NCBI GenBank assembly: GCA_027037055.1
Contig: JALWBR010000012.1
Span: 57,104-121,103 of the forward strand
Length of the DNA: 64,000 bases
Source of the DNA: Aquificales bacterium
GTDB lineage: Bacteria > Aquificota > Aquificia > Aquificales > Aquificaceae
Reading direction: 5' to 3'
Shown: in pieces, positions 8,834 to 18,414 of the stretch
Position numbering within the stretch: position 1 is the stretch's first letter
Layout: each line of letters begins with the position of its first letter
Notes under the pieces: model-generated
What the model was told of the DNA's origin: nothing
The model's input: only the letters and a program-made list of their open reading frames with translations
Database searches by the model: none
Position numbers and translations under genes: made by a program

Positions 8834-9508
8834 ATGGCAAATGAGGAACAATGCAGACTTATTAGTCACATAGCGAAACACCTTTGTACTTCAAAGAGCA
8901 CAATAATGGTCCTCTGGACGGAAAATAAGTTACCCGTTGGCAATGTGGGAAGGATTGAAGCCTATGACTACGAAGGGAACCTTGTTATAAACCTCATTGA
9001 TAAAGACCTCCTGCCCCAGGAAGGAAAGTCGGTAATAATAAGGAACTGCCTGTTCACAAGACCCATAAGGGGTATTGTTGACAATATAGAAGGAAACATG
9101 ATAACGGTAAAGGATCACGAATTTGTACTTGTGGAGCATGAAAAAAGGAGATTCCTCAGGGTTTTTCTGGATAAACCATTAAGCGGTATGGTAAACATGG
9201 GAATGATAGATATCAATATAAGGATATTTGATATCTCGGAGGAAGGTGTTGGTTTCTTCGCGGTATGCGATAAGGATCTGCTCCGATTTAAAGGAAGCAC
9301 CCTGAACATAAGCTTCGTCCTTGATAATAAAAACTACATGAATACTCAGGGGAGGTTTGCTTGGCTTTCAAAGTATGGATACAACAAATACATAGGGGGT
9401 ATTCAAATCAAACCCACGGTGGAACAAAGGTACGCCATACTCCACTTCCTTACCAATTATATGTATAAGGTTGAGGAAAACCTGCTTAAAATCCTGGAAG
9501 GTTTATAA
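8834..9508 (+). CDS. PilZ-domain protein (YcgR-like), probable c-di-GMP receptor
   Basis: Two-part protein. The N-terminal 100 residues resemble the YcgR beta-barrel. The C-terminal PilZ domain has RxxxR at R105-R109 (RRFLRV) and DISEEGVG at 133-140, matching the c-di-GMP-binding [D/N]xSxxG. Both halves of the ligand site are present, so it should bind c-di-GMP. It may act on motility, given the flagellar genes in the same window, but they are over 27 kb away. No ribosome site is evident, and a GATAAT box lies 12 nt upstream. Confidence 0.75.
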   Translation: MANEEQCRLISHIAKHLCTSKSTIMVLWTENKLPVGNVGRIEAYDYEGNLVINLIDKDLLPQEGKSVIIRNCLFTRPIRGIVDNIEGNMITVKDHEFVLVEHEKRRFLRVFLDKPLSGMVNMGMIDINIRIFDISEEGVGFFAVCDKDLLRFKGSTLNISFVLDNKNYMNTQGRFAWLSKYGYNKYIGGIQIKPTVEQRYAILHFLTNYMYKVEENLLKILEGL

Positions 9509-9517
9509 ATAATCCTA

Positions 9518-9523
9518 TATAAT
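9518..9523 (+). promoter_or_regulatory. -10 box of ffh, 8 nt before its ATG
   Basis: TATAAT with an 8-nt gap to the start codon at 9532 and no Shine-Dalgarno sequence, consistent with leaderless transcription. Confidence 0.5.
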
Positions 9524-9531
9524 GCATTTTC

Positions 9532-10845
9532 ATGCTGGAACTACTGTCAGAAAAATTTACCAATGCATTCACAAAGCTTAGGAAGGCAAGAAAGCTTACG
9601 GATAAGATCATTAATGATACGCTCAGGGAGACAAGGCTTGCGCTCCTTGAAGCGGACACGGATTATCAGGTTGTAAAGGATTTCCTTAAAAGGGTAAGGG
9701 AGAGAGCCCTCGGACAAGAGGTAAAGGCGAACCTGACCCCTGCGGAAACCATAATAACTATAGTGTATGAAGAACTTGTTAACATACTCGGATCCCACAA
9801 GGAAGATATCCAAAAGGGAACTTCCCTCTTCGTTGGACTGCAAGGAACAGGTAAGACAACTACCATAGCGAAACTTGCAAACTTTCTTAAAAGTAAAGGT
9901 TCCTCCGTTGCGGTAGCCTCAACGGATGTAAGAAGACCCGCCGCCATGCTACAGCTTCAGAGACTTGCGGAAAGAACGGGTGTAACTTACTATGGCTTTG
10001 AGGGTGTTAATGATGCCGTTGAGATAGCAAAGAAGGTAAAGGAGAGGGCGGAGAAGGAAGGTATAGAGTATCTTCTGATTGATACCGCAGGAAGGTTACA
10101 CATTGATGAAGAACTTATGGAAGAACTTGAGAAGATAAAAGGAGTTATTAAGCCTTCGGAGATCCTCTATGTAGCGGATGCAATGCAGGGTCAGGAAGCC
10201 CTTGAGATAGCAAAATCCTTCCACGAAAGGTTAAATCTAACCGGACTGATAATCACCAAGATGGACAGTGATGCGAGGGGCGGGCTTGCATTATCGGTTA
10301 GGCATGTTCTCGGAATTCCCATAAAGTTCATAGGGGTAGGTGAGAAGGTTGAGGATATAGAACCCTTTTACCCAGACAGGATAGCCCAAAGGATACTGGG
10401 ATTGGGTGACATACAAACATTAATAGAAAAAGCCCAAGAGGCAATCCCTGAAGACAAAGCTCAGGAACTTGCAACCAAAGTGATGGCGGGTGATTTTGAC
10501 CTTGAGGATCTCAGACAGCAACTGAGAATGATAATGAACATGGGTCCTCTTGATAAGCTTCTCGGAATGATACCGGGTGTGGGTGCCCAGCTTAAGAATC
10601 TAAAAATTGATGAAAGCAGATTTAAAAAGATGGAAGCCATAATAAACTCAATGACCCCTGAGGAGAGAAAAAATCCCAGGATCATAAATATGAGCAGAAA
10701 GAGAAGGATAGCAAAGGGTAGCGGTACAAGTGTGTCAGATGTTAACAAACTCCTAAAGCAGTATGAAGAGATGAAGAAGATGATGAAAAAGCTGAAAAAG
10801 ATGTCGGGCATGCCAAGATTACCTCGTTTGCCCTTCGGTTTTTGA
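9532..10845 (+). CDS. ffh: Signal recognition particle protein Ffh
   Basis: GTPase that with SRP RNA targets nascent membrane proteins to FtsY. The N-domain helix bundle is followed by the G domain with GLQGTGKTTT (about residues 103-112), DVRRPAA, DTAGRL and TKMD, then a methionine-rich M domain (MIMNMGPL, EMKKMMKKLKKM). At 437 residues it is full length. The 3' end overlaps the convergent phosphoesterase gene by 27 bp. No SRP RNA gene was recognised in this window. Confidence 0.97.
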   Translation: MLELLSEKFTNAFTKLRKARKLTDKIINDTLRETRLALLEADTDYQVVKDFLKRVRERALGQEVKANLTPAETIITIVYEELVNILGSHKEDIQKGTSLFVGLQGTGKTTTIAKLANFLKSKGSSVAVASTDVRRPAAMLQLQRLAERTGVTYYGFEGVNDAVEIAKKVKERAEKEGIEYLLIDTAGRLHIDEELMEELEKIKGVIKPSEILYVADAMQGQEALEIAKSFHERLNLTGLIITKMDSDARGGLALSVRHVLGIPIKFIGVGEKVEDIEPFYPDRIAQRILGLGDIQTLIEKAQEAIPEDKAQELATKVMAGDFDLEDLRQQLRMIMNMGPLDKLLGMIPGVGAQLKNLKIDESRFKKMEAIINSMTPEERKNPRIINMSRKRRIAKGSGTSVSDVNKLLKQYEEMKKMMKKLKKMSGMPRLPRLPFGF

Positions 10846-11949
10846 CAGTCCGATAATATCTATAACATTAACATCGGGAGGCGCAAGCAATCTCATGGGG
10901 GGACCTCCCGTTCCTATACCCTTGCTCACCACTATATATTTGTTTTCACCTATCCCCTTAATCCCTCTGTTGGTTTCAAAGATCCTGTCAAGTATAAGAT
11001 AGCCCACAAAAAATAAAACACCCCCGTGGGTATGACCCGAAAGCTGAAGATCTATCTTCTCTATAACTTTCCTGTTTACAACGGGCTTATGCTTAAGAAG
11101 TATTGTATATTTTGAAGGATCTATATCCTTAAGGATCTCTTCTTCTGATAATATCTTGTAGCCCATTCTCTTTCCCTCCTCATCATCAACCCCCGCTATG
11201 TTGAGATAGGGTAATTCAATCACTTCACCCTTTAAAACCTTAAAACCAGCCCTCTCCATAAACCTTACTGCTTGTTCGTAGCCCACATAAAACTCATGAT
11301 TACCGCTCACCGCATACTTACCGAGGGGCGGATTTATAGATCTGAACATATCCGCAAGATACATAAGGTCCTTCATATTACCGTCAACAAAATCACCCGT
11401 TACCGCCAATATATCGGGTTTCCACTTATCATAAGATCGCCTGACAATATTCACCTTGTCTTCCCTCATTAAGGGTCCGAGATGTAAATCGGAGACATGG
11501 AGTATCCTTATCCTTTCACCTTCTGGCAGTTTTTCTGTACGGATAACATAGTGGTGATTTTCAAGGGTAAGAGTTTCAAAATAGCTATAAAGGGAAAGGA
11601 AAAAGGCGGTCAGAAATATTAAGAAAAAGTAGGGTTTGGGTTTTAAGGATTTGAAGAAAAACCTTAGAGGATAATAAATTAAACCGCTTATAAAGAAATA
11701 GATAACAAAGCCCATCCACACAAGGGAAAGGAAGGCAAGGTAGGGCGATATAAAGGTGTAACCGTTTTTATCAAGCCATCTCCATAAGACGGGAGAGATA
11801 GTTTGAAAAACAAGATAAAATAAGACCATCCTTTTACCGAAGGTGAAAGCCCTTGTGTAAACCCTGTAGAAAAAGTAGTTTATAAATCCGTAAATTGTAA
11901 GGAATATAAGCAAAAATATGATAATACCCATAATTTGAAAAATACTCAC
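10819..11949 (-). CDS. Membrane-anchored calcineurin-like metallophosphoesterase
   Basis: The N-terminal 130 residues hold four hydrophobic segments. The C-terminal domain has the full dimetal phosphoesterase set: VSDLHLG, GDFVDGN, SGNHEFY, and SGHTHGG near the end. The architecture matches YkoQ/YaeI-type enzymes, some of which act on UDP-diacylglucosamine or other lipid phosphates; the substrate is unknown here. The start is taken as GTG at 11949, with TATTAT 9 nt upstream; an ATG at 11931 is the alternative. Confidence 0.82.
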   Translation of the reverse strand: MSIFQIMGIIIFLLIFLTIYGFINYFFYRVYTRAFTFGKRMVLFYLVFQTISPVLWRWLDKNGYTFISPYLAFLSLVWMGFVIYFFISGLIYYPLRFFFKSLKPKPYFFLIFLTAFFLSLYSYFETLTLENHHYVIRTEKLPEGERIRILHVSDLHLGPLMREDKVNIVRRSYDKWKPDILAVTGDFVDGNMKDLMYLADMFRSINPPLGKYAVSGNHEFYVGYEQAVRFMERAGFKVLKGEVIELPYLNIAGVDDEEGKRMGYKILSEEEILKDIDPSKYTILLKHKPVVNRKVIEKIDLQLSGHTHGGVLFFVGYLILDRIFETNRGIKGIGENKYIVVSKGIGTGGPPMRLLAPPDVNVIDIIGLSKTEGQTR

Positions 11950-11975
11950 AAACGGAGCATAATATTCAAGGGCAT

Positions 11976-11983
11976 GTTATAAT
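11976..11983 (+). promoter_or_regulatory. Extended -10 promoter of rpsP
   Basis: TGT immediately before TATAAT (TATAAT at 11978-11983) forms an extended -10 element. The predicted start lies some 25 nt before the rpsP ATG, leaving a normal leader with a ribosome site (ACGGAGGG), in contrast to the leaderless genes nearby. Confidence 0.5.
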
Positions 11984-12016
11984 TTTAAACTCTGGTTTGA
12001 ACGGAGGGCTCAGATT

Positions 12017-12256
12017 ATGGCGGTAAGGATAAGGTTGGCGAGGATGGGAAGAAGAAACCATCCCATATACAGGATAGTTGTTATGGATGCAAGATCTCCG
12101 AGGGAAGGTAAATATATTGATATACTCGGTACCTACGATCCTAAGAATAAAAAATTAATTGAGATAAAACCCGAAAAAGTAAAAGAATGGATAAATAAAG
12201 GTGCAGAAATTACGGACAGAGCCAAAGCTATTCTTAAAATCGCAAAAGTTTTGTAA
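12017..12256 (+). CDS. rpsP: Ribosomal protein bS16
   Basis: Small-subunit ribosomal protein of 79 residues, with the family start MAVRIRLARMGRRNHPIYRI and the DARSPREGKYIDILGTYDP segment. A ribosome site is present. It is cotranscribed with the KH-domain gene 12 bp downstream, the usual order in many bacteria. Confidence 0.98.
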   Translation: MAVRIRLARMGRRNHPIYRIVVMDARSPREGKYIDILGTYDPKNKKLIEIKPEKVKEWINKGAEITDRAKAILKIAKVL

Positions 12257-12268
12257 AGGAGGTGCGAA

Positions 12269-12508
12269 ATGAGCTACATGAAGGATCTTGTGGAGCTTAC
12301 AGCAAAAGCCCTCGTTGACAATCAGGACAAGGTTAATGTAACGGAGATCGAAGGAGAAAAAACGGTTGTCATTGAGCTGAGGGTTGATCCTGCCGATCTT
12401 GGTAAAGTAATAGGGAAACAGGGCAGGATTGCGAGATCCCTCAGAACACTTCTCTCCGCAATGGGGAGGAAGATAAATAAAAGGGTTGTCCTTGAAGTAT
12501 TAGAATAA
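12269..12508 (+). CDS. khpA: KH-domain RNA-binding protein KhpA
   Basis: A 79-residue single KH domain with the RNA-binding loop GKQGR inside [16 protein letters not shown]. Family members bind RNA broadly, often as a heterodimer with KhpB, and the gene usually follows rpsP as here. AAAGGAGGTG precedes the ATG. The last 9 bp overlap the convergent yraN gene. Confidence 0.92.
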   Translation: MSYMKDLVELTAKALVDNQDKVNVTEIEGEKTVVIELRVDPADLGKVIGKQGRIARSLRTLLSAMGRKINKRVVLEVLE

Positions 12509-12838
12509 AGGGACACCCTTAATATGCTCAATCCTTTCACCCACGATAGCAATAACATCTATCCTGCACCCCCTGAAGGGGTGCTTTGCCTTTGATAAAT
12601 ATTCCGAAGCACATTCTCTTATTCTTCTTAACTTTACACCGTCAACCTTAAGTGCGGGGTGACCAAATTCCGTATTTTTTGCACCCTTCACTTCAACGAA
12701 TACGAGTGTATCACCGTCAAGCGCCACTATATCTATCTCATACCGTGAACATTTAAAGTTTCTTTCCACTATTTTGTAATCACGTTCCTCAAGAAATTTA
12801 CATGCCAGGCTCTCGTAATACCTCCCCCTCTTCCGCAT
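12500..12838 (-). CDS. yraN: YraN/UPF0102 family nuclease-fold protein
   Basis: A 112-residue restriction-endonuclease-like protein of unknown physiological role. The core E-x-D-x-V-E-x-K pattern is visible: [19 protein letters not shown], with the Asp and the Glu-x-Lys of a PD-(D/E)xK site. It overlaps hldA by 41 bp and is last in a pyrD-lysC-hldA-yraN run. Confidence 0.85.
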   Translation of the reverse strand: MRKRGRYYESLACKFLEERDYKIVERNFKCSRYEIDIVALDGDTLVFVEVKGAKNTEFGHPALKVDGVKLRRIRECASEYLSKAKHPFRGCRIDVIAIVGERIEHIKGVPLF

Positions 12839-13763
12839 AGCTTATTATCTCCTCTGGCATAACAGTGGAAGTTCCCAGCTTTCCCACGGATATACCCGCT
12901 GTTATATTTGCTAAGGTACATATCTCATCCCAAGAAGCATCAGTCAACATCAAAGAGGACATTACCGCTATTACCGTATCACCCGCACCCGTTACATCAA
13001 AAACCTGTTTAGCCTTCGCAGGAAAGTTTTTAAAGCCGTCTTCCCTTACAAGGGTTATACCCTTAGCCCCTCTCGTTACCGCTATTGTATCCGCACCCAG
13101 CTCTTCCCTCAGGATAAAGGCACCTTCAATAACATCCTCAACTCCGCTCATTTCTTTCACCTCTTTTTCATTAGGCGTTATAAGGGTCGCTCCCCCGTAA
13201 AATCTCATATTTTTGGGCTTGGGGTCAACGCTCCATCTAATACCTTTACTCCTTATTGCGGAAGTAAGCTCACCTACAACCACACCCTTGGCATAGTCTG
13301 AAACAATAACATACTCAAAATCGTATGAGTTTAAATATTCAATAAGGGTTTTCACAACATCTCCCCTAATGTAACCTACATCCTCCCTGTCTATCCTTAT
13401 AAGCTGTTGAGACATAGACACTATCCTTGTTTTTAAGGTAGTCCTTCTTTTCTCATCCCTTACCGTAAGGTCCCCTATCCCCTCCTTTTTTAAAAATTCC
13501 TTTATCAACTCTCCCTCCCTATCATCCCCTATAACTCCGCAGAGATAGACATCAACACCCAAAGCCTTAAGGTTTCCCGCCACATTACCCGCACCGCCCA
13601 ACCTGTACTCTTCCCTTTCAACCTCAACCACTGGAACGGGAGCCTCCGGAGATATCCTCTCCACTTTACCGAAAACATACTTATCAAGTATGATATCCCC
13701 CACCACGAGTATCCTCTTGTTTCTTATCGCCCCAAGAAGATGTTCTATCCTTCCCCTGTCCAA
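12798..13763 (-). CDS. hldA: Heptose-7-phosphate kinase (HldE domain I / RfaE1)
   Basis: Ribokinase-fold enzyme that phosphorylates D-glycero-D-manno-heptose-7-phosphate for ADP-heptose and lipopolysaccharide core synthesis. The sequence has VGDIILDKYVFGKVERISPE, GGAGNVAGN and the catalytic FDVTGAGDTVIAV. At 321 residues it is the kinase half only; the nucleotidyltransferase half of HldE is absent. It starts at a TTG (13763) directly after the lysC stop, with GAGG nearby. Confidence 0.88.
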   Translation of the reverse strand: MDRGRIEHLLGAIRNKRILVVGDIILDKYVFGKVERISPEAPVPVVEVEREEYRLGGAGNVAGNLKALGVDVYLCGVIGDDREGELIKEFLKKEGIGDLTVRDEKRRTTLKTRIVSMSQQLIRIDREDVGYIRGDVVKTLIEYLNSYDFEYVIVSDYAKGVVVGELTSAIRSKGIRWSVDPKPKNMRFYGGATLITPNEKEVKEMSGVEDVIEGAFILREELGADTIAVTRGAKGITLVREDGFKNFPAKAKQVFDVTGAGDTVIAVMSSLMLTDASWDEICTLANITAGISVGKLGTSTVMPEEIISYAEEGEVLREPGM

Positions 13764-13764
13764 C

Positions 13765-14997
13765 CTAAGCCTCTATGGTTTTTACCTCTTCGTTTTCTAT
13801 AAATGTACTGTGCAACTCCCTTACAGCAAGCTCCGCATACTTCTCATCTATAAGACAGGATATTTTTATCTCCGAGGTTGAAATTGCCATTATGTTTATA
13901 CCTTTATTAGCAAGCACCTCAAACATCTTTGCTGCTGTTCCGTAAGAGCTTCTCATCCCTATTCCTATGATGGAAACCTTAGCCACACGGTCATCCCTTA
14001 CCACATCCTCCGCACCTATTTCTTTTGCTGTTTTCCTTACTATCTCCTCCGCCTTTTGTGCATCAGCCCTGTTAACCGTGAAGGACATATCCGTATAGCC
14101 TTGATGGGACACATTTTGAACTATCATGTCAACAACTATATGGGCTTCACCGAGGGGCTTAAATATCTTGGCAGCTATACCCGGTTTGTCAGGAACCTTA
14201 ACCACAGTTATTCTGGACTCGGAAGTATCAAGACTTATTCCCCTTACAACAACCTTCTCCATTACTTCTTCCTCCGGCAATATCCATGTTCCCTCCTCAT
14301 CGGAGAAGGAACTTCTTACATGTATCCTTACACCATATTTTGCAGCAAATTCAACACTTCTTATCTGCATAACCTTTGCACCGAGGGATGCCATCTCCAG
14401 CATCTCCTCATAGGATATGTAATCTATCTTTTTAGCATTGCTTACTATTCGCGGATCCGCTGTATATATGCCATTTACATCCGTATAAATTTCGCAGTCA
14501 CAGTTTAAGGCTACTGCAAGGGCTACTGCTGTTGTATCGGATCCTCCCCTGCCGAGGGTTGTTATATCACCACCTTCAGTTATACCCTGAAAACCCGCCA
14601 CCACTGGTATTTTACCTTCCGCGATAAGCGATTTTATCCTATTGACCCCAACCTTCTTAATCCTTGCCTTCGTATGTACATCATCGGTTATTATGGGGAC
14701 CTGCCATCCGCACAGGCTGACCGCAGGATATCCCTTTTTTCTAAGGATCATGGACAGAAGGGCAATGGCTTGCTGTTCGCCTGTAGCAAGCAATACATCC
14801 ATTTCCCTTTCGGGGGGTACGGGATCCGCGGACTTTGCAAGATCTATAAGTGAATCCGTAACACCCGCCATTGCAGAAGAGACAACCACAACACCGTATC
14901 CCTCATCGTACGCCCTCCCTATGTATTTTGTTATTTGTTCCATCCTTTCAATACTCGCTACGGAAGTACCCCCGAACTTTTGAACCAACAGTTTCAT
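13765..14997 (-). CDS. lysC: Aspartate kinase
   Basis: First step of the aspartate family pathway (lysine, threonine, methionine, diaminopimelate). It begins [19 protein letters not shown]. The kinase domain spans about residues 1-250, with [20 protein letters not shown]. Two C-terminal ACT units ([17 protein letters not shown] and [11 protein letters not shown]) imply feedback inhibition. At 410 residues it is a monofunctional class enzyme. It lies 6 bp after pyrD and 1 bp before hldA. Confidence 0.96.
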   Translation of the reverse strand: MKLLVQKFGGTSVASIERMEQITKYIGRAYDEGYGVVVVSSAMAGVTDSLIDLAKSADPVPPEREMDVLLATGEQQAIALLSMILRKKGYPAVSLCGWQVPIITDDVHTKARIKKVGVNRIKSLIAEGKIPVVAGFQGITEGGDITTLGRGGSDTTAVALAVALNCDCEIYTDVNGIYTADPRIVSNAKKIDYISYEEMLEMASLGAKVMQIRSVEFAAKYGVRIHVRSSFSDEEGTWILPEEEVMEKVVVRGISLDTSESRITVVKVPDKPGIAAKIFKPLGEAHIVVDMIVQNVSHQGYTDMSFTVNRADAQKAEEIVRKTAKEIGAEDVVRDDRVAKVSIIGIGMRSSYGTAAKMFEVLANKGINIMAISTSEIKISCLIDEKYAELAVRELHSTFIENEEVKTIEA

Positions 14998-15003
14998 GGC
15001 TAA

Positions 15004-15924
15004 CTATTTTAACCTCTCCCTATGGGCTATTCCAACAATTTGGGCGAACTTACCTACATTCCTTTCCCTCATAAATTTATCTATACCCTCTATTATCTTA
15101 AGGGGTGAAAAGGGATCATAAAAATTCGCAGTACCCACCTGAACCGCGGATGCTCCCGCCATTATATGTTCCATGGCATCCTCCCACTTGCCTATACCTC
15201 CTACCCCTATTATGGGAACCCTGTCGCCAACTTCTTCATAAGCCTGCCACACCATCCTGACCGCAATGGGAAGTATGGCGGGTCCAGAGAGTCCTCCCGT
15301 AACAGTTGAAAGGACGGGTTTTGCCCTGTATATATCTATCTTCATACCCATAAGCGTATTTATAAGGACAAGCCCATCAGCACCGCTTTCAACACACACC
15401 CTTGAAAACTCCCTTATATCGGATACATTGGGCGAGAGCTTAACTATAACAGGCTTTTTTACCTTTGACTTCACCTTTTCAACAAGAGAAGCCATAAGGG
15501 AAATGTCCTGTCCGAAGACTATGCCTCCCTTCTTAACATTGGGACAGGAAAGGTTAAGCTCGTAGGCAACTATCTTTTCTGCGGTCTCCAAAGCAAGACA
15601 CACCTCAACATATTCTTCTTCCGTCTCGCCGAATATGTTGGCTATGAAGCGGGTATCTATATCTTTTATTTTGGGATATATATCCTTAAGAAAATTTTCA
15701 ACACCGGGATTCTGCAATCCTATGGAGTTAAGTATACCGCAAGGTGTTTCCACTATCCTTATAGGCTCGTTGCCCCTCCTCGGTTTAAGGGATATACCCT
15801 TTGTAACAACCGCACCGAGTTTGGAAATATCGTAAAGCTCAAGGGCTTCAATACCATAACCGAAGGTACCGCTCGCCGTCCATACGGGATTTTTAAATTT
15901 TATATTCCACAGAGTTATTTCCAT
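15004..15924 (-). CDS. pyrD: Dihydroorotate dehydrogenase, class 1B catalytic subunit
   Basis: Oxidises dihydroorotate to orotate in pyrimidine synthesis. FMN-barrel protein of 306 residues. The catalytic cysteine lies in [13 protein letters not shown], the class 1 form (class 2 has Ser), and [20 protein letters not shown] binds phosphate. The start at [20 protein letters not shown] (15924) is chosen over the longer open frame. The PyrK partner expected for class 1B is not in this window; the NfnA-like protein at 54 kb belongs to a related family but a different context. Confidence 0.92.
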   Translation of the reverse strand: MEITLWNIKFKNPVWTASGTFGYGIEALELYDISKLGAVVTKGISLKPRRGNEPIRIVETPCGILNSIGLQNPGVENFLKDIYPKIKDIDTRFIANIFGETEEEYVEVCLALETAEKIVAYELNLSCPNVKKGGIVFGQDISLMASLVEKVKSKVKKPVIVKLSPNVSDIREFSRVCVESGADGLVLINTLMGMKIDIYRAKPVLSTVTGGLSGPAILPIAVRMVWQAYEEVGDRVPIIGVGGIGKWEDAMEHIMAGASAVQVGTANFYDPFSPLKIIEGIDKFMRERNVGKFAQIVGIAHRERLK

Positions 15925-15981
15925 GCTACACCTGCTGTATATCACATAAACGGATAAGTTATAGTATAAAATTAATAACCT

Positions 15982-16923
15982 ATGAACGCGGTAGTATCTG
16001 ATGTTAAATATCTTCAAGAAGAGATAAAAAGGCTTGCCTCGGAAAAGAAGGCGGTCATATTAGCCCACTATTATCAAAGGCCAGAAGTTCAAGACATAGC
16101 GGACTTTGTAGGCGATTCCTTGGAGCTGGCGAGGAAAGCCAAAGAGACGGATGCGGACATTATCGTATTCTGCGGTGTAAGGTTTATGTGCGAAACCGCA
16201 AAGATCCTGAATCCGAGGAAAAAGGTCCTGCATCCAAATCCAGAGTCCGGCTGTCCAATGGCGGATATGGTAACAAAAAGGGATATTGAATCGCTTAAAG
16301 AGAAGCACCCAGATGCCCTCGTGGTTTCCTATGTAAATACAACCGCGGATGTTAAAACCGTCTCGGATATATGCGTAACCTCCGCAAATGCGGTAAATGT
16401 TATAAAAAAACTTGATGCTAAAAAGATAATTTTTGTCCCTGATCAGTGCTTAGGTCAATGGATTGCAAAACAGGTCCGCGATAAGGAATTTATTATGTGG
16501 AAAGGCTTCTGTCCCCCCCACTTTGAGTTTACCGCCCAAGAGGTGGAAAGACTTAAAGAAAGATACCCCGACGCCCCTGTGGCAGCACATCCAGAATGTC
16601 ATCCCAAGGTAACGGAAATGGCGGATTTTGTGGGATCAACATCCCAGATAATAAAGTATGCGACAACCTGTGAGGCGGACAAGGTGATAGTAATAACCGA
16701 AGTTGGACTGAAGCATACACTAAAAAAGAAGAATCCGAATAAGGAGTATATATTCCCCGAAAGTATGAACTATTGCGGGACGGTTTACTGTTGCACCATG
16801 AAGGGTATAACCCTTGATAAGGTTTATGAAACTTTAAAGAATGAGATAAATGAGGTTGTACTTCCCGAAGATGTTATAGAGAAAGCCAAAAAACCCATTG
16901 AAAGGATGATAAGCGTTCTGTAA
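15982..16923 (+). CDS. nadA: Quinolinate synthase A
   Basis: [4Fe-4S] enzyme condensing iminoaspartate with dihydroxyacetone phosphate to quinolinate, for NAD synthesis. Motifs include [35 protein letters not shown] and the C-terminal [11 protein letters not shown]. At 313 residues it has the usual length. nadC lies about 3 kb downstream on the same strand, but not in the same operon. A TATAAA box lies 11 nt before the ATG and there is no ribosome site. Confidence 0.96.
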   Translation: MNAVVSDVKYLQEEIKRLASEKKAVILAHYYQRPEVQDIADFVGDSLELARKAKETDADIIVFCGVRFMCETAKILNPRKKVLHPNPESGCPMADMVTKRDIESLKEKHPDALVVSYVNTTADVKTVSDICVTSANAVNVIKKLDAKKIIFVPDQCLGQWIAKQVRDKEFIMWKGFCPPHFEFTAQEVERLKERYPDAPVAAHPECHPKVTEMADFVGSTSQIIKYATTCEADKVIVITEVGLKHTLKKKNPNKEYIFPESMNYCGTVYCCTMKGITLDKVYETLKNEINEVVLPEDVIEKAKKPIERMISVL

Positions 16924-16930
16924 TTACGCC

Positions 16931-17695
16931 TCAGAAGGAGTGTCTTATAAAAACAAGATTTAAAAGGGCACCCAAGGCTCCGAGCAAAATAAGAAGGGAA
17001 TACTTGTAAGGTCCGAGGCTCTTCCTTGAATAGGGATGCACCAGAAAGGCATAGAAGAACCATATTACCATGGTGATTATAAGCTTTAAATCATCTATCC
17101 AGTGTTTACCGAAAAATTCCCTTGCCCAAAAACTGCCAAATATGATGGTTAAGGTAAGGGCAACAAAGGCACTGTTGACCGATATTCGCTCCATACTCCT
17201 AAGCAAACTTATGGGGGTGTGAAACTTTCCCATCCTTTTTTCCTTAAGCTGTTTTTCTATAACGAGCCTGACAGCGGAAAAAAGTCCTCCTATGAACATA
17301 AATGAATAGGCAACCGTTGCGGAGATTATGTGTAATGTGTACATGGGATCGTTGTACTCTGGCGTTTTGGCGGGAATGCCCATTATATCCGAAAATAGGG
17401 CAACGAAGGTTATTACAAAGCCGAATTCAAGTATTTCACGCTTGAGAAAAAGATAAAGTATAAGGTATATTACAACGGTCATGTTTCCTATCATTGCTAT
17501 TGTGCCGAAGGGATCACCTACGGGAAACTCACCTATCTTTGAGTAGAGATATATCAAATAGAATATGTAAAAGGATAAACCGCCGATGCATGTAAGCAGT
17601 GACGGTCTTTTAAGATTGTAACCCTTTATATTTGTGAAAAGAAAAAGGATAAAAGAAATGAGATACAGGATAGCGCTGATGGCAAGCAGATACAT
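16931..17695 (-). CDS. CcsA/HemX-type cytochrome c assembly membrane protein
   Basis: A 254-residue protein with about eight hydrophobic segments, similar to CcsA (system II heme handling) or HemX. Candidate heme-ligating histidines are H122 (YTLHIISATVAY) and H220 (FYAFLVHP). The tryptophan-rich WGxxWxWD motif of CcsA is degenerate here: FGKHWIDDLK at 195-204. Only one of its tryptophans remains, so either HemX-like function or a diverged CcsA is possible. It follows the thiE/tenI-like gene by 4 bp. Confidence 0.7.
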   Translation of the reverse strand: MYLLAISAILYLISFILFLFTNIKGYNLKRPSLLTCIGGLSFYIFYLIYLYSKIGEFPVGDPFGTIAMIGNMTVVIYLILYLFLKREILEFGFVITFVALFSDIMGIPAKTPEYNDPMYTLHIISATVAYSFMFIGGLFSAVRLVIEKQLKEKRMGKFHTPISLLRSMERISVNSAFVALTLTIIFGSFWAREFFGKHWIDDLKLIITMVIWFFYAFLVHPYSRKSLGPYKYSLLILLGALGALLNLVFIRHSF

Positions 17696-17699
17696 ATAA

Positions 17700-18278
17700 C
17701 TATTTTAAAGCCACTTTATCAAAAAATATAGAAATACCCGCAATACCGTAAGCACCCCTTTTTAAACATTCTTCCATATCTTCATCCCTTACACCCCCGA
17801 GGGCATAAACGGGAATCTTTACCTTATTAGAAACCCTTTCAAGCTCATCAAGTCCTAAGGGTTTTGCCTCCGGGTGAGAAGCTGTAGGGAAAATGGGGCT
17901 GAGGGTTATAAAATCAGCACCCTCCCTTTCCGCATAGAGGGCGGACTCAAGGGAATGGGCGGAGAAACCTACTATAAGATTTGGTGCGATACCTTTTACA
18001 ACGGAAGGGGGAAAACTGTTTTCGGGCAGGTGAACGCCGTCCGCTGAAACAGCAAGTGCTATATCAAACCTTTCGTTTATGATAAGCAAGGCGGAGTACC
18101 TTAGTGTTATCTCCCTTACCCTCAAGCCCATCTCATAAAGTTCCCGTCCCTTCTTATCTTTTTCCCTTAACTGAATCATCCTTACATCCGTCTCCTTAAG
18201 TAAATTTTCAATAAGGGATAAAATATCTCCTCCGTACCTGCGTGAATCGGTGATGGCATACTTTTTGGGTAGCCTCAT
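17700..18278 (-). CDS. ThiE/TenI-family thiamine phosphate synthase-like protein
   Basis: TIM-barrel protein of 192 residues with the family blocks MIQLREKDKKGRELYEM, INERFDIALAVSADGVHLPE, SAHSLESA, ADFITLSPIFPTASHP and YALGGV. This suits thiamine phosphate synthase (ThiE) or the thiazole tautomerase TenI. HLPE replaces the usual HLGQ after ADGV, a hint of TenI rather than ThiE. It is cotranscribed with the ccsA-like gene. Confidence 0.75.
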   Translation of the reverse strand: MRLPKKYAITDSRRYGGDILSLIENLLKETDVRMIQLREKDKKGRELYEMGLRVREITLRYSALLIINERFDIALAVSADGVHLPENSFPPSVVKGIAPNLIVGFSAHSLESALYAEREGADFITLSPIFPTASHPEAKPLGLDELERVSNKVKIPVYALGGVRDEDMEECLKRGAYGIAGISIFFDKVALK

Positions 18279-18286
18279 GGTATAAT
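18278..18286 (+). promoter_or_regulatory. Extended -10 promoter of tRNA-Leu(GAG)
   Basis: TGG followed by TATAAT (18281-18286), with the tRNA 5' end at 18299. It overlaps the start codon of the divergent thiE/tenI-like gene. Confidence 0.55.
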
Positions 18287-18298
18287 TTTAATCTTGTA

Positions 18299-18385
18299 GC
18301 CGGAGTGGCGGAACTGGCAGACGCGCTGTCTTGAGGGGACAGTGCCCTTCGGGGCGTGCGGGTTCGACTCCCGCCTCCGGCACCA
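18299..18385 (+). tRNA. tRNA-Leu (anticodon GAG)
   Basis: The acceptor stem pairs GCCGGAG with CTCCGGC, and the CCA end is encoded. The anticodon stem CTGTC/GACAG encloses the loop TTGAGGG, giving GAG, which reads CUC and CUU. A long variable arm (TGCCCTTCGGGGCGT) is class II, as expected for Leu. The T arm is GCGGGTTCGACTCCCGC. Confidence 0.96.
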
Positions 18386-18414
18386 ATATAAAACCCCAAG
18401 GGAGGTTATCCGTT

